Part shown: positions 7,720 through 15,417 of the stretch, in pieces
Layout: each line of letters opens with the position of its first letter
Position numbering within the stretch: position 1 is the first letter of the stretch
DNA from: Clostridia bacterium
Lineage (GTDB): Bacteria > Bacillota_A > Clostridia > Oscillospirales > Butyricicoccaceae
NCBI GenBank assembly: GCA_017421885.1
Contig: JAFOHJ010000093.1
Location: 1 to 22,678, forward strand
Direction of reading: 5' to 3'
Length of the DNA stretch: 22,678 bases
Notes under the pieces: model-generated
The model's database searches: none
Seen by the model: only the letters and a program-made list of their open reading frames with translations
What the model was told of the DNA's origin: nothing
Translations under genes and position numbers: made by a program

Positions 7720-9256
7720 TGTAGCTGTTTCCCTGATTAAAATAGCTGTCGCGGTCGAGGCTGCGGAGCTGGATAGCCTCGGCCACATGCTTGAGGCCTA
7801 TCTGTCCGCCGCCGTCAAGGTCAGCTATGGTGCGTGCAAGCCTCAGGATCTTGTCGTGGGACCTCGCCGTAAGACCCAGGCGCGAAAAGGCTGCTCTGAG
7901 CATATTTTTGGCATCCTCAGTGGTATCGCAATAGAGGCTCATTGCTGAAGGAGGCAGCTGGGCATTGCAGCTGATGCCGAGGCCGCTGTAGCGTTCCTGC
8001 TGGATCTCGCGCGCCGCCGTGACTCGCCTTAAGATCTCGCTTGAAGGCTCTTCCTCGCGCCTGCGCTCAAGGCTGTCGTAATCGACGGCAGGCACACTGA
8101 CATGGATATCTATACGGTCCATAAGGGGGCCCGAAACGCGGGACATATACTGCCTTACCGACCTCTCAGAGCAGGTGCATTTGCCTCCCGGCTGACCGTA
8201 ATAGCCGCAGCGGCAGGGATTCATGGCGCACACCAGCATGATGCGGCCGGGATATGTACGGCTGCCCGACGCGCGTGAAATGGTGATCTTTCCATCCTCA
8301 AGGGGCTGGCGCAGCGCTTCCAGCGAATCCTTCGAGAACTCGGGAAGCTCGTCGAGGAACAGAACGCCGTTGTGAGCCAGCGATATCTCACCCGGCTTGG
8401 GGATGCGTCCGCCGCCTGCCATGCCCACCGACGATACGGTGTGGTGGGGCGAACGGAAGGGGCGGCTGGTAACGATGGGTTCGCTGGGGCTCAGCAGGCC
8501 GGCCACCGAATATATCTTCGTGGTTTCAAGTGCCTCTTCGGGAGTGATGTCGGGCAGGATGGAGGGCAGGCTCTTGGCCATCATGCTCTTGCCCGAGCCG
8601 GGAGGGCCGATGAGGAGGATATTATGTCCGCCGGCTGCGGCGATCTCCATGGCGCGCTTTACGCCCTTCTGACCCATAACATGCCTGAAATCGGGATAGT
8701 TACCCCTTGTGGGAGCAAATCTTGCGGGAGGGCAGGCCCTGAGCTGGGCTCCGCCTGTAAGATGATCTATGATATCGGTAATGCTGCCAACGGGATATAC
8801 CTCTATGCCCTCGACATGGGATGCCTCTTCGGCATTGCCTTTGGGCAGAAATACCTTCTTTATGCCGGACTCCTGAAGAGCCAGCGTCATGGGCAGCGCG
8901 CCGGTGACGGGGCGCACCTCGCCGGTGAGCGAGAGCTCGCCGATAAAGGCACAGTCGCCGGAGGGCGGCTCGATCTGGCCCGAGCAGGCCATTATTCCTA
9001 TGAGGATAGCGAGGTCATAAACCGGGCCCTCCTTTTTAAGGTCGGCGGGGGCGAGGTTTACCGTTATACGCCTGAAGGGATAGTCGTAGCCGCTGTTTTT
9101 AGTTGCGGCACGGACACGGTCCTGCGATTCCTTGACCGATGCATCGGGCAGGCCGACTATATCAAAGCGGGCCACGCCGGGCGAAAGGTCGCACTCGCAC
9201 ACTACCGAGCGGCCTTCGATGCCGAGGATGCCTGCGGTATTTATTTTTACTACCAT
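7712..9256 (-). CDS. comM: ComM/YifB-type AAA+ ATPase (Mg chelatase-like)
   Basis: A 514-residue protein of the ComM family, which in naturally transformable bacteria is a hexameric helicase promoting branch migration during recombination of incoming DNA. The family is also common in species not known to be transformable. The N-terminal ChlI-like (Lon-protease-fold) domain carries GLPDASVKESQDRVRAA. The AAA+ core has Walker A GPPGSGKS with K223, Walker B LFLDELPEF with D302/E303, and the sensor segment VCAMNPCRCG followed by a C-x-C pair (KCTCS), the family's cysteine cluster. A C-terminal Mg chelatase domain ends in LARTIADLDGGGQIGLKHVAEAIQLR. I chose the ATG at 9254-9256 (MVVKINTAG) rather than the first in-frame ATG at 9280. 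It has GAGGG 5-6 nt upstream and matches the family's N-terminus. First gene of a two-gene unit with its own promoter. Confidence 0.93.
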   Translation of the reverse strand: MVVKINTAGILGIEGRSVVCECDLSPGVARFDIVGLPDASVKESQDRVRAATKNSGYDYPFRRITVNLAPADLKKEGPVYDLAILIGIMACSGQIEPPSGDCAFIGELSLTGEVRPVTGALPMTLALQESGIKKVFLPKGNAEEASHVEGIEVYPVGSITDIIDHLTGGAQLRACPPARFAPTRGNYPDFRHVMGQKGVKRAMEIAAAGGHNILLIGPPGSGKSMMAKSLPSILPDITPEEALETTKIYSVAGLLSPSEPIVTSRPFRSPHHTVSSVGMAGGGRIPKPGEISLAHNGVLFLDELPEFSKDSLEALRQPLEDGKITISRASGSRTYPGRIMLVCAMNPCRCGYYGQPGGKCTCSERSVRQYMSRVSGPLMDRIDIHVSVPAVDYDSLERRREEEPSSEILRRVTAAREIQQERYSGLGISCNAQLPPSAMSLYCDTTEDAKNMLRAAFSRLGLTARSHDKILRLARTIADLDGGGQIGLKHVAEAIQLRSLDRDSYFNQGNSYND

Positions 9257-9303
9257 AATATCCCTCACTTTTAGAAACAAGTGTTTGGTTTTTATCTGTT
9301 TTA

Positions 9304-9332
9304 ATAATACTATATTGATGGCAGTTTGGCAA
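9304..9332 (-). promoter_or_regulatory. Sigma-A type promoter of comM
   Basis: On the minus strand, -35 TTGCCA (9327-9332), 17-nt spacer, -10 TATTAT (9304-9309). The predicted start near 9297 gives a leader of about 40 nt. It lies directly after the terminator of the clp gene, so comM is transcribed independently. Confidence 0.7.
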
Positions 9333-9346
9333 GAGATAGAGCTGTA

Positions 9347-9376
9347 ATGACAAACAAAAGCCGCCCGAAGGCGGCT
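9347..9376 (-). terminator. Terminator of the clp gene
   Basis: A 7-bp perfect GCC-rich stem (9359-9365 with 9370-9376) capped by the very stable TTCG tetraloop as read on the minus strand. It is followed by TTTTGTTTG and begins 7 nt after the stop codon. Confidence 0.88.
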
Positions 9377-9382
9377 ATATCA

Positions 9383-11557
9383 TCACACAGCAACGCTTTC
9401 GTCAACCGAGAGGCTTATGCTGCCGTCTGTGACCTCGGCCCTGAGGCTGACCGGCCGCTTATGCCCAAGGCATATAAGCGCCGCAGGCTGCTCGATGAGC
9501 CCCACCACCTGCGACCTCACCCCTCTGCCGCTTCCGGCGCGGCGCGCGATCTCGCCCGCCAAATCGTCCGAATATGAAATAAACACTCCCTCGGCCTCTG
9601 TCCTGCGAGAGAGCTCCGAAAGCTCGCGCATGGCGATCTCGACAAGCTCAGCTTCACTTAAAGGCTCAAAACTTATGACCGAATCGATGCGCCCCAGCAG
9701 CTCGGGCGGAAACCGCCCTTCAAGGGCCTTTATTAGCCGCCCTCCATCACGGGTGCCGAAGCCTGCCGCCCGTCCCTCGCCGCGGCTGCCCACATTGGAG
9801 GTCAATATGACGATGGCGCTGCGGAAATCGGCCTTTACTCCGTCGGAATCGGTCAGCTCGCCCTCCTCAAGCAGCTGCAGCAGCAGGGTAAGCACCTCAG
9901 GATGAGCCTTCTCTGCCTCATCGAACAACAGAACGCAGAAGGGCCTGCGCCGAACCGCCTCGGTGAGCAGACCTCCCCGGTCATGCCCCACATATCCCGG
10001 AGGGGCGCCGATGAGCCGCGACACCGAATGAGCCTCGCGGTATTCGCTCATATCGAAGCGCACAAGCGCCTTTTCGTCGCCGAAAAGGGCATAGGCCAGC
10101 TGCCTGGCAAGATGGGATTTTCCGGTGCCGCTTTCGCCGCAGAACAGCATTGCACCCTGCGGTCTGCCTCGCCCCGACGGGAAAGCCATCGCCGCCGAAA
10201 CTGCCGATACCGCCGCCTCGACCGCCTTTTCCTGCCCTACCATACCCTCCATGATGCGTGTCCTGAGCTGTTCCGACGTTATCTGTTCGCCGCTCAGAAG
10301 GCTCTCAAGACCGCTCATCTGAGCTGTGACCCTTCTTATATGATCCGATGTAAGCGCATTTCTTCCCTCGGTCACTGCAAGGGCCGAGGCCTCGTCGAGG
10401 ATATCTACCGCCTTGTCAGGAAAACGGCGCATGGGCAGATAACGCCTGCCCATATGCTCAATAAGCTCCAGTATATCCTCGTCTGCCGAAATGCCGTACC
10501 ATCTGCGGCAGCTGACAGCCGCCGAGCGCAGGATCGACATGGTGAGCTCTTTCGACGGCTCGCATATGTCGACCGGCTGGAACCTACGCTCAAGGGCGGC
10601 ATCACACGCGATATGCCTGCGGTATTCACTTGGGGTCGTGGCTCCTATCAGCCTGAGCTCACCCCGCGCAAGGGCCGGCTTAAGGATATTTCCGGCATCT
10701 ATTGCCCCCTCGGCAGCCCCTGCCCCGGCCACCGTGTGTAATTCGTCGATAAACAGGATTATATCGCCGCAGGCAGCCGCCTCATCGAGGATATGGCGCA
10801 GCTTTTCTTCAAACTCGCCGCGATATTTTGTGCCTGCCACCACATTTGCCATGTCGAGCGAGAATATCCTGCAGCCTCTGAGCGAGGGGATAAGCCCCGA
10901 TGCTATCCTTGCCGCAAGCCCCTCTACCACCGCCGTCTTGCCCACTCCTGCCTCGCCCAGCAGAACGGGGTTGGCCTTGCGCCTGCGGCAGAGGATGCGC
11001 ACAATGCGGCTCAGCTCGTCGTCGCGGCCCACAAGACGGTCGTATTCACCCTTTGATGCCTTTGCGGTCATGTCGGTGCCGAACTGCATCAGCAGTTTAG
11101 GCTCGCGCACCCTTGCTCTCCTGCTGCCGTCGCGCATATGAGGACCGGCGGCACCCGTCATGATCTCGCTCGGCTCGGCCCCCAGGCTGCATATGAGCCT
11201 GAAAGCCGAACAGCCGGTGTCCTCAAGCATGGCCATCAGCATATGGCGCGGCGAGATGCCCTCCGAATGAGTCTCGGCAGCTATTCTGGCCGCCGCTTCA
11301 AGGATATCGGCCGCCTCGCGGCTGACCGATGCGGTGTAGCATCCGGCCTCGCCTCTGCCGCAGGTCTCAAGAATGGCTCTCTCCACATCATCGCGGCTGA
11401 GGCCGCACATATCAAGCCCATGCCCCACCTGTTCGTCGGCAAAAAGCCCCAGCAGCAGATGTTCGGAGCACAGGCAACTATGGCTGAAGCCACGTGCCGA
11501 AGTGAATGCCGAGGTCAGCACTTTTCTGGATGACGCAGTAAACACACCGTCGGCCAT
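9383..11557 (-). CDS. Clp-type double AAA+ ATPase, ClpA-like architecture
   Basis: A 724-residue Hsp100 unfoldase. Residues 1-145 are a double Clp N-domain. The first AAA+ module has Walker A GEAGVGKT (K207) and Walker B LFIDELHT (D271/E272). The second has Walker A GESGTGKS (K480) and Walker B LLFDEAEKAHPE (D546/E547). The 273 residues between the two Walker A lysines match ClpA (about 280) and are too few for the middle coiled-coil domain of ClpC or ClpB. A loop at 589-601 reads VGSRGEGRAAGFG. Its AGF at 598-600 sits where ClpA/ClpC carry the IGL/LGF tripeptide that docks onto ClpP, so partnership with ClpP is likely but the tripeptide is non-standard. ATG at 11555-11557 follows AAGGAGGAG closely and overlaps the stop of a possible 34-residue ORF. 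Neither clpP nor clpS is in the window. Confidence 0.92.
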   Translation of the reverse strand: MADGVFTASSRKVLTSAFTSARGFSHSCLCSEHLLLGLFADEQVGHGLDMCGLSRDDVERAILETCGRGEAGCYTASVSREAADILEAAARIAAETHSEGISPRHMLMAMLEDTGCSAFRLICSLGAEPSEIMTGAAGPHMRDGSRRARVREPKLLMQFGTDMTAKASKGEYDRLVGRDDELSRIVRILCRRRKANPVLLGEAGVGKTAVVEGLAARIASGLIPSLRGCRIFSLDMANVVAGTKYRGEFEEKLRHILDEAAACGDIILFIDELHTVAGAGAAEGAIDAGNILKPALARGELRLIGATTPSEYRRHIACDAALERRFQPVDICEPSKELTMSILRSAAVSCRRWYGISADEDILELIEHMGRRYLPMRRFPDKAVDILDEASALAVTEGRNALTSDHIRRVTAQMSGLESLLSGEQITSEQLRTRIMEGMVGQEKAVEAAVSAVSAAMAFPSGRGRPQGAMLFCGESGTGKSHLARQLAYALFGDEKALVRFDMSEYREAHSVSRLIGAPPGYVGHDRGGLLTEAVRRRPFCVLLFDEAEKAHPEVLTLLLQLLEEGELTDSDGVKADFRSAIVILTSNVGSRGEGRAAGFGTRDGGRLIKALEGRFPPELLGRIDSVISFEPLSEAELVEIAMRELSELSRRTEAEGVFISYSDDLAGEIARRAGSGRGVRSQVVGLIEQPAALICLGHKRPVSLRAEVTDGSISLSVDESVAV

Positions 11558-11661
11558 CAGCGCTCCTCCTTATGCTCATTTGCTTCGATTAGCCGTGGCA
11601 AACGCCCTTCGTGTTCTGTGCTGGCCTGAATATCATTATCGATCGGTTTGGCTATTTTCAT
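11557..11661 (-). CDS. Possible 34-residue ORF coupled to clp
   Basis: A short frame starting with ATG at 11659-11661, preceded by AAGGGGG about 7 nt upstream. It starts MKIAKPIDNDIQAS and ends in NEHKEER. Its TGA stop shares one base with the ATG of the clp gene (TGATG), the classic arrangement for translational coupling. The peptide is hydrophilic, rich in Glu, His, Lys and Arg, with no membrane segment or cysteine. The clp ribosome binding site lies inside its last codons. It could be a real small protein (for example an adaptor), a regulatory leader, or a chance frame; the ordinary composition and short length prevent certainty. Confidence 0.45.
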   Translation of the reverse strand: MKIAKPIDNDIQASTEHEGRLPRLIEANEHKEER

Positions 11662-11690
11662 CAATATGCCCCCTTGTCTTTTTAGTACTA

Positions 11691-11700
11691 TTGTTAACAA
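11691..11700. promoter_or_regulatory. Perfect 10-bp palindrome in the clp/ferredoxin divergent spacer
   Basis: TTGTTAACAA is self-complementary and lies 30 nt upstream of the 34-residue ORF on the clp side, where a minus-strand promoter or operator is expected. I cannot name a regulator: it does not resemble the CtsR heptad repeat. AT-rich spacers produce such palindromes by chance fairly often. Confidence 0.2.
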
Positions 11701-11728
11701 ATTTCTCATAATTTATTTAATGTTGCGG

Positions 11729-11756
11729 TTGCATTTTTGATTTTATATGCTAAAAT
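11729..11756 (+). promoter_or_regulatory. Sigma-A type promoter of the ferredoxin gene
   Basis: -35 TTGCAT (11729-11734), 16-nt spacer, -10 TAAAAT (11751-11756), with TGC directly before the -10 giving an extended -10 element. The predicted start near 11763 leaves a leader of about 47 nt. Confidence 0.7.
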
Positions 11757-11809
11757 AAAGATGTACTACTTAACGTATAGTAAACATTTCAAAACAGGAG
11801 GAACTAATA

Positions 11810-11980
11810 ATGGCTTATAAGATTGGTGAAAATTGTGTAGGTTGCGGCGCTTGCGCAGCTCAGTGCCCTGTAAACGCTATCGAGGATAACGGCGGCACAT
11901 ATAAGATCAACCCCGATGCTTGCGTTTCCTGCGGCGCTTGCGCAGCTCAGTGTCCCGTAGAGGCTATTTCCGAGGAATAA
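11810..11980 (+). CDS. fdx: 2[4Fe-4S] ferredoxin
   Basis: A 56-residue clostridial-type ferredoxin, the low-potential electron carrier reduced by pyruvate:ferredoxin oxidoreductase and used by hydrogenases and other enzymes. Two cluster motifs are complete: CVGCGACAAQCPV with Cys at 9, 12, 15 and 19, and CVSCGACAAQCPV with Cys at 38, 41, 44 and 48. The last Cys of each motif completes the other cluster in this family. The two halves (each starting near YKI and ending near PVxAI) are almost superimposable, and 23 nt of DNA are identical between them (11843-11865 and 11930-11952). ATG follows AGGAGG at 8-nt spacing. Single-gene transcript with its own extended -10 promoter and a very strong terminator. 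It is divergent from the clp gene. Confidence 0.96.
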   Translation: MAYKIGENCVGCGACAAQCPVNAIEDNGGTYKINPDACVSCGACAAQCPVEAISEE

Positions 11981-12017
11981 TTCCCGGCTGCCTCGTTAAA
12001 CACTAATTAGAACTAAC

Positions 12018-12057
12018 ATGGCGGCTTTACCGATATGGTAAAGCCGCCATTTCTTTT
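12018..12057 (+). terminator. Terminator of the ferredoxin gene
   Basis: A perfect 14-bp stem (12018-12031 with 12037-12050, 5-nt loop) followed by TTCTTTT. It is one of the longest uninterrupted terminator stems in the window. Confidence 0.93.
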
Positions 12058-12076
12058 CCATATAATATGTAAATTA

Positions 12077-12105
12077 TTGAAACCTTCATTTTTTTGGCGT
12101 ATAAT
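12077..12105 (+). promoter_or_regulatory. Near-consensus promoter of the moxR operon
   Basis: -35 TTGAAA (12077-12082), 17-nt spacer, -10 TATAAT (12100-12105). The -10 is perfect and the -35 matches five of six bases. The predicted start near 12112 gives a leader of about 34 nt before the TTG start codon. Confidence 0.82.
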
Positions 12106-12145
12106 GTATAGGTAAATCACTTTATTTGAAAGGCGGACCCCTAAG

Positions 12146-13090
12146 TTGGATATCACAAAGTTCACCAGTTACAGAGACAAGATCGTTAAAAGCTGCTCCA
12201 AGGTAATCGTCGGCAAGGACGATGCCATCGAGCTCGTACTTACATGCTTCATCTGCTCGGGCCATGTTCTTCTCGAAGATGTTCCCGGCACAGGCAAGAC
12301 CATGCTTCTGCGCTCCTTTGCCAAGACTATCGGCAGCGCCTTTAAGCGCATCCAGTTCACACCCGACCTGCTGCCCTCCGACCTGACCGGCATCAACTTC
12401 TATAACCAGCACACAGGCCAGTTCGAGTTCCGCCGCGGTCCCCTCTTCGCCAACATCATCCTTGCCGACGAGATCAACCGCGCCACACCCAGAACACAGT
12501 CGAGCCTGCTGGAGGCCATGGAAGAGAAGCAGATCTCGGTTGACGGCTCTACAATGCCCCTATCGGAGCCCTTCATGGTCATGGCCACACAGAACCCCAT
12601 CGAGTCTTACGGCACATTCCCCCTGCCCGAAGCTCAGACTGACCGTTTCTTCATGCGCCTTAAGCTGGGCTATATGACACGCGAGCAGGAGCTCTCGGTC
12701 ATCTCCCGCGCCAGCACCACCGACATCATCGAGTCGCTTGAAACAGCCGTCACACCCGAGGAGACCCAGTACCTCAAGGAGAACTTCAGGAATGTCAAGG
12801 TCCACGACTCGGTCGCAGGCTATATGATGGATATCATCGAAGGCACACGTAAGGACAGCGCCTTTGTAACCGGCGTTTCCACCCGCGGCGCCATCGCCCT
12901 CTATAAGGCATCGCAGGTCACAGCCGCCTTCGCAGGCCGCGACTTCGTCCTGCCTGAAGACGTCAAGAAGGTCGCCCCCTATGTTCTGGCTCACAGAATC
13001 GTAAGCGGCTCCAATCTCTCGGCTGACGACTCGGTAAAGTTTATCGAAAACATCATTTCAGCGATCCCCGTCCCGCTGGAGAACAAATAA
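12146..13090 (+). CDS. MoxR-family AAA+ ATPase
   Basis: A 314-residue MoxR-type chaperone ATPase. The family is thought to help assemble or insert cofactors into protein complexes, often with DUF58 and VWA proteins encoded next door. Walker A VPGTGKT (K51), Walker B ILADEINRA (D108/E109), then the sensor MATQNPIESYGTFPLPEAQTDRF, written here in part because it is a hallmark of the family. The C-terminal helical lid includes VSTRGAIALYKASQ. The only plausible start is TTG at 12146: upstream of it the frame contains no ATG or GTG before a stop at 12113. A partial ribosome binding site (AAGGCGG) lies 9 nt before. The near-consensus promoter combined with a weak start suggests that translation limits its level. 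First gene of a four-gene operon; one nucleotide separates it from the DUF58 gene. Confidence 0.93.
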   Translation: MDITKFTSYRDKIVKSCSKVIVGKDDAIELVLTCFICSGHVLLEDVPGTGKTMLLRSFAKTIGSAFKRIQFTPDLLPSDLTGINFYNQHTGQFEFRRGPLFANIILADEINRATPRTQSSLLEAMEEKQISVDGSTMPLSEPFMVMATQNPIESYGTFPLPEAQTDRFFMRLKLGYMTREQELSVISRASTTDIIESLETAVTPEETQYLKENFRNVKVHDSVAGYMMDIIEGTRKDSAFVTGVSTRGAIALYKASQVTAAFAGRDFVLPEDVKKVAPYVLAHRIVSGSNLSADDSVKFIENIISAIPVPLENK

Positions 13091-13091
13091 T

Positions 13092-14174
13092 ATGTTCCTC
13101 TTTCTTCTTATATTTGTCGTCATCATCTCGCTGGTGCAGGCATACACCTTGAATCATGGACTCGATCATGTGGAGTATGACATTTTCCCCACCAAGTCGA
13201 CCGTCGACCCCGACGAGATCTTTGATGTGGTCACCCGCATCACCAATGCCAAGCTGATGCCCGTATCGTATCTCAAGCTGCAGGAATCGCTGCCCCTTGA
13301 GATCGTCCCCGAAGGCAATGTCAAGCTGAGGCGTGACAGCGAACTGGCCCGAATGACGACCACCACCTTCCTCAAGCCCAAACAGAGGCTCGAGCGCCGT
13401 TTTTCGGCAAGCATCCCAAATCGTGGACGCTTCTTCCTGCGCGGCGCCACCCTTCTTGCAGGCGATTTTCTGGGTTTTAAACAGTCGGTAGGCTACTATC
13501 CCATCAGCCGCGAGATCGTTGTGCTTCCCCGTCCCCTTCCCGAGGCCACCTTCGGCCAGACATTGGGCGACTTTATGGGAAATATGTCGGTCAACCGCTT
13601 CATTATGGAAGACCCCGTTCTGACCCTCGGCTTCCGCGAATACACCGGCCGCGAACCTCAGCGCGCCATTTCGTGGACCCAGAGCGCAAGAATGGGCCGC
13701 ACCATGGTAAAGAATTACGACCACACTCTCGACCTTTCGGTGACCGTTATCCTCAATGTCGAATGTCCCAAGGATATGCTTGAGACCGCCCCCCTCATCG
13801 AGGATGCCTTCTCGGCTGCCCGCACAGTGTGCGAAAAGCTGGAGGACAAAAAGATCAAATACGGCATCATCACCAATGCCACCTCGGCAGGCGCCATCGG
13901 ACTCTGGTCGCAGATCTCCGACGGCCTGGGCCGCAAGCATCTGATGGCCATTCTTGAAGGCCTCGGACGCGCCACATATAACGTTACCTTCCCCTTTGCC
14001 ACCATTGTCAACCGCGCCATCAGGCGCGACGAGGCCGGCAGATACTATATCGTCATCACACCTACACTCGACGGAAAGATGGCTCAGGAACTTCAGAGGC
14101 TCAACTCGCTCAAGGGCGGCAAGGCCTTTATCATCGACGTTTCCAAGCTGGCAAGAAAGGAGGCGGGCAACTGA
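13092..14174 (+). CDS. DUF58 domain protein
   Basis: A 360-residue protein of the DUF58 family that accompanies MoxR ATPases. A hydrophobic N-terminal segment (residues 1-17, FLFLLIFVVIISLVQA) anchors it in the membrane. A beta-rich middle part follows. The family signature near residues 180-205 reads GFREYTGREPQRAISW followed by SARMGRTMVKNY. The C-terminal part resembles a VWA-like fold, with strand DLSVTVILNVE where a metal-site motif would be; I see no complete DxSxS motif. Substrate unknown; in characterised relatives DUF58 proteins are linked to cell envelope and stress functions, but this is not settled. It begins one base after the moxR stop, with GGAG inside moxR 11 nt upstream. Its own stop overlaps the next start (TGATG), so all three genes are tightly coupled. 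Confidence 0.9.
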   Translation: MFLFLLIFVVIISLVQAYTLNHGLDHVEYDIFPTKSTVDPDEIFDVVTRITNAKLMPVSYLKLQESLPLEIVPEGNVKLRRDSELARMTTTTFLKPKQRLERRFSASIPNRGRFFLRGATLLAGDFLGFKQSVGYYPISREIVVLPRPLPEATFGQTLGDFMGNMSVNRFIMEDPVLTLGFREYTGREPQRAISWTQSARMGRTMVKNYDHTLDLSVTVILNVECPKDMLETAPLIEDAFSAARTVCEKLEDKKIKYGIITNATSAGAIGLWSQISDGLGRKHLMAILEGLGRATYNVTFPFATIVNRAIRRDEAGRYYIVITPTLDGKMAQELQRLNSLKGGKAFIIDVSKLARKEAGN

Positions 14175-15412
14175 TGGAACTCAGCATTTTCCTTAAAATG
14201 ATGCTCGACTCGGCCCTCTTCATCACCATAGCCTCTTTTATGCTGGGCCTTTTCCTCCCGGTGACACAGCTTACCGGCATCATGTTCTTCATGGCCGCCG
14301 CTGCGGCAGGCTGCTTCCTTGCCCGCAATAAAAACGGCATTTTTCGTCTTGCTCCTCTGGCCATCGCACTGCCCTCGTTCCTGTTTGCCGAGGCCACATC
14401 CGACTATATCGTAGTCGCCCTCAACTTTGTATACTTGCTGTATATCACCCTCAAGCAGATATGGCTCAACGACGAAGGCGACTTCAAAGACGCATTCCAG
14501 AAGGAGTTTACCGTTGCCCTTTTCCCCTGCTTCTTTTCACTGATCGCCTACGACTTCGAGATGGTCTCCATCCTCGTTCCCAACGTGTTCATAATGGGTC
14601 TCTGCGGCGTTGCCCTTATGCGTACGCTGCGCCACAGCCGCGAGGTCATGGATTCGCGCGATTTCAAGGTCAGCAACCTGCTTTCGATCGCTGTTGTCTG
14701 CCTGATTGCGGCCTTCTTCAGCTCAAGCCTGTTTCTGGGCACCATCAAGTCGGCCTTCTCGTTTGTTTATAACGGAGTGGTGTTCAAGCTGCTGGTGGGC
14801 TTCATATATGCCTTCACCTCTTTTCTGTCGCTTTTTTCCAAGCTCTTCGCCATGATCTTCAACAAGGAGGTCAAGTTCTATGAAAACGGCGATGACGGAG
14901 ATATCGGCGGCATCGACGAGCTGGAATATGACGAGGTCCTCCGCGCTGAGATCCCTCCCGTTGTCATATGGATCACCCTTGCGATCGTCATTGCGATCGC
15001 CGCATTCCTTATCATTAAGGGCTTCAAGTCGATGGGCGGACGCAACCGCCGCTTTGATAATACGACCCCCTTTGAAATGAGCCGCGAGACCATTGAGATA
15101 GTCCGCGAGCCCAAACGCAATATTTTCAAAAAACGCACCGAGCGCGAGTCGGTAAGACACCAGTACCGCAAGTTCCTGCAGGAATGCCTGCAGAGGGGAT
15201 TCATGATAACCCCCGACTTCGATACCAGGCAAATCGCCGACGGCGCACGCGAGCATTTCCCCGGTGCTCCTCTCGAGGCCTTCCGAAACCTCTATATCAA
15301 GGCAAGGTATACCGACGAGGATATCTCGAAATCCGAGGCCGACGAGGCCAAGGATCTCTATTCTGAAATCAAAAAGACATCCGTAATGGACGTTCAAGAA
15401 AAAGGAGAATGA
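14174..15412 (+). CDS. Multi-spanning membrane protein with DUF4129-like tail
   Basis: A 412-residue integral membrane protein, third gene of the moxR operon. About seven hydrophobic segments cover residues 9-225, and one more lies at about 264-284 (VVIWITLAIVIAIAAFLIIKG). An acidic loop (YENGDDGDIGGIDELEYDE, about 236-254) sits between them. The cytoplasmic tail, about 331-405, resembles DUF4129, with YRKFLQECLQRGFMITPDFD and the family-like LYIKARYTDEDIS. In many bacteria the corresponding operon member is TgpA-like: membrane segments, a periplasmic transglutaminase domain, then DUF4129. Here no transglutaminase Cys-His-Asp domain is visible and the space between the last two membrane segments is only about 40 residues. 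It therefore looks like a reduced form keeping only the membrane part and the tail. Start overlaps the DUF58 stop. Confidence 0.82.
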   Translation: MELSIFLKMMLDSALFITIASFMLGLFLPVTQLTGIMFFMAAAAAGCFLARNKNGIFRLAPLAIALPSFLFAEATSDYIVVALNFVYLLYITLKQIWLNDEGDFKDAFQKEFTVALFPCFFSLIAYDFEMVSILVPNVFIMGLCGVALMRTLRHSREVMDSRDFKVSNLLSIAVVCLIAAFFSSSLFLGTIKSAFSFVYNGVVFKLLVGFIYAFTSFLSLFSKLFAMIFNKEVKFYENGDDGDIGGIDELEYDEVLRAEIPPVVIWITLAIVIAIAAFLIIKGFKSMGGRNRRFDNTTPFEMSRETIEIVREPKRNIFKKRTERESVRHQYRKFLQECLQRGFMITPDFDTRQIADGAREHFPGAPLEAFRNLYIKARYTDEDISKSEADEAKDLYSEIKKTSVMDVQEKGE

Positions 15413-15417
15413 GAAAA

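Noticed and set aside
11662..11809. A minus-strand promoter or CtsR operator for the clp gene
   Set aside because: The spacer is AT-rich and offers several poor hexamer pairs. None has both a good -35 and -10 at proper spacing, and no CtsR-type heptad repeat is present.
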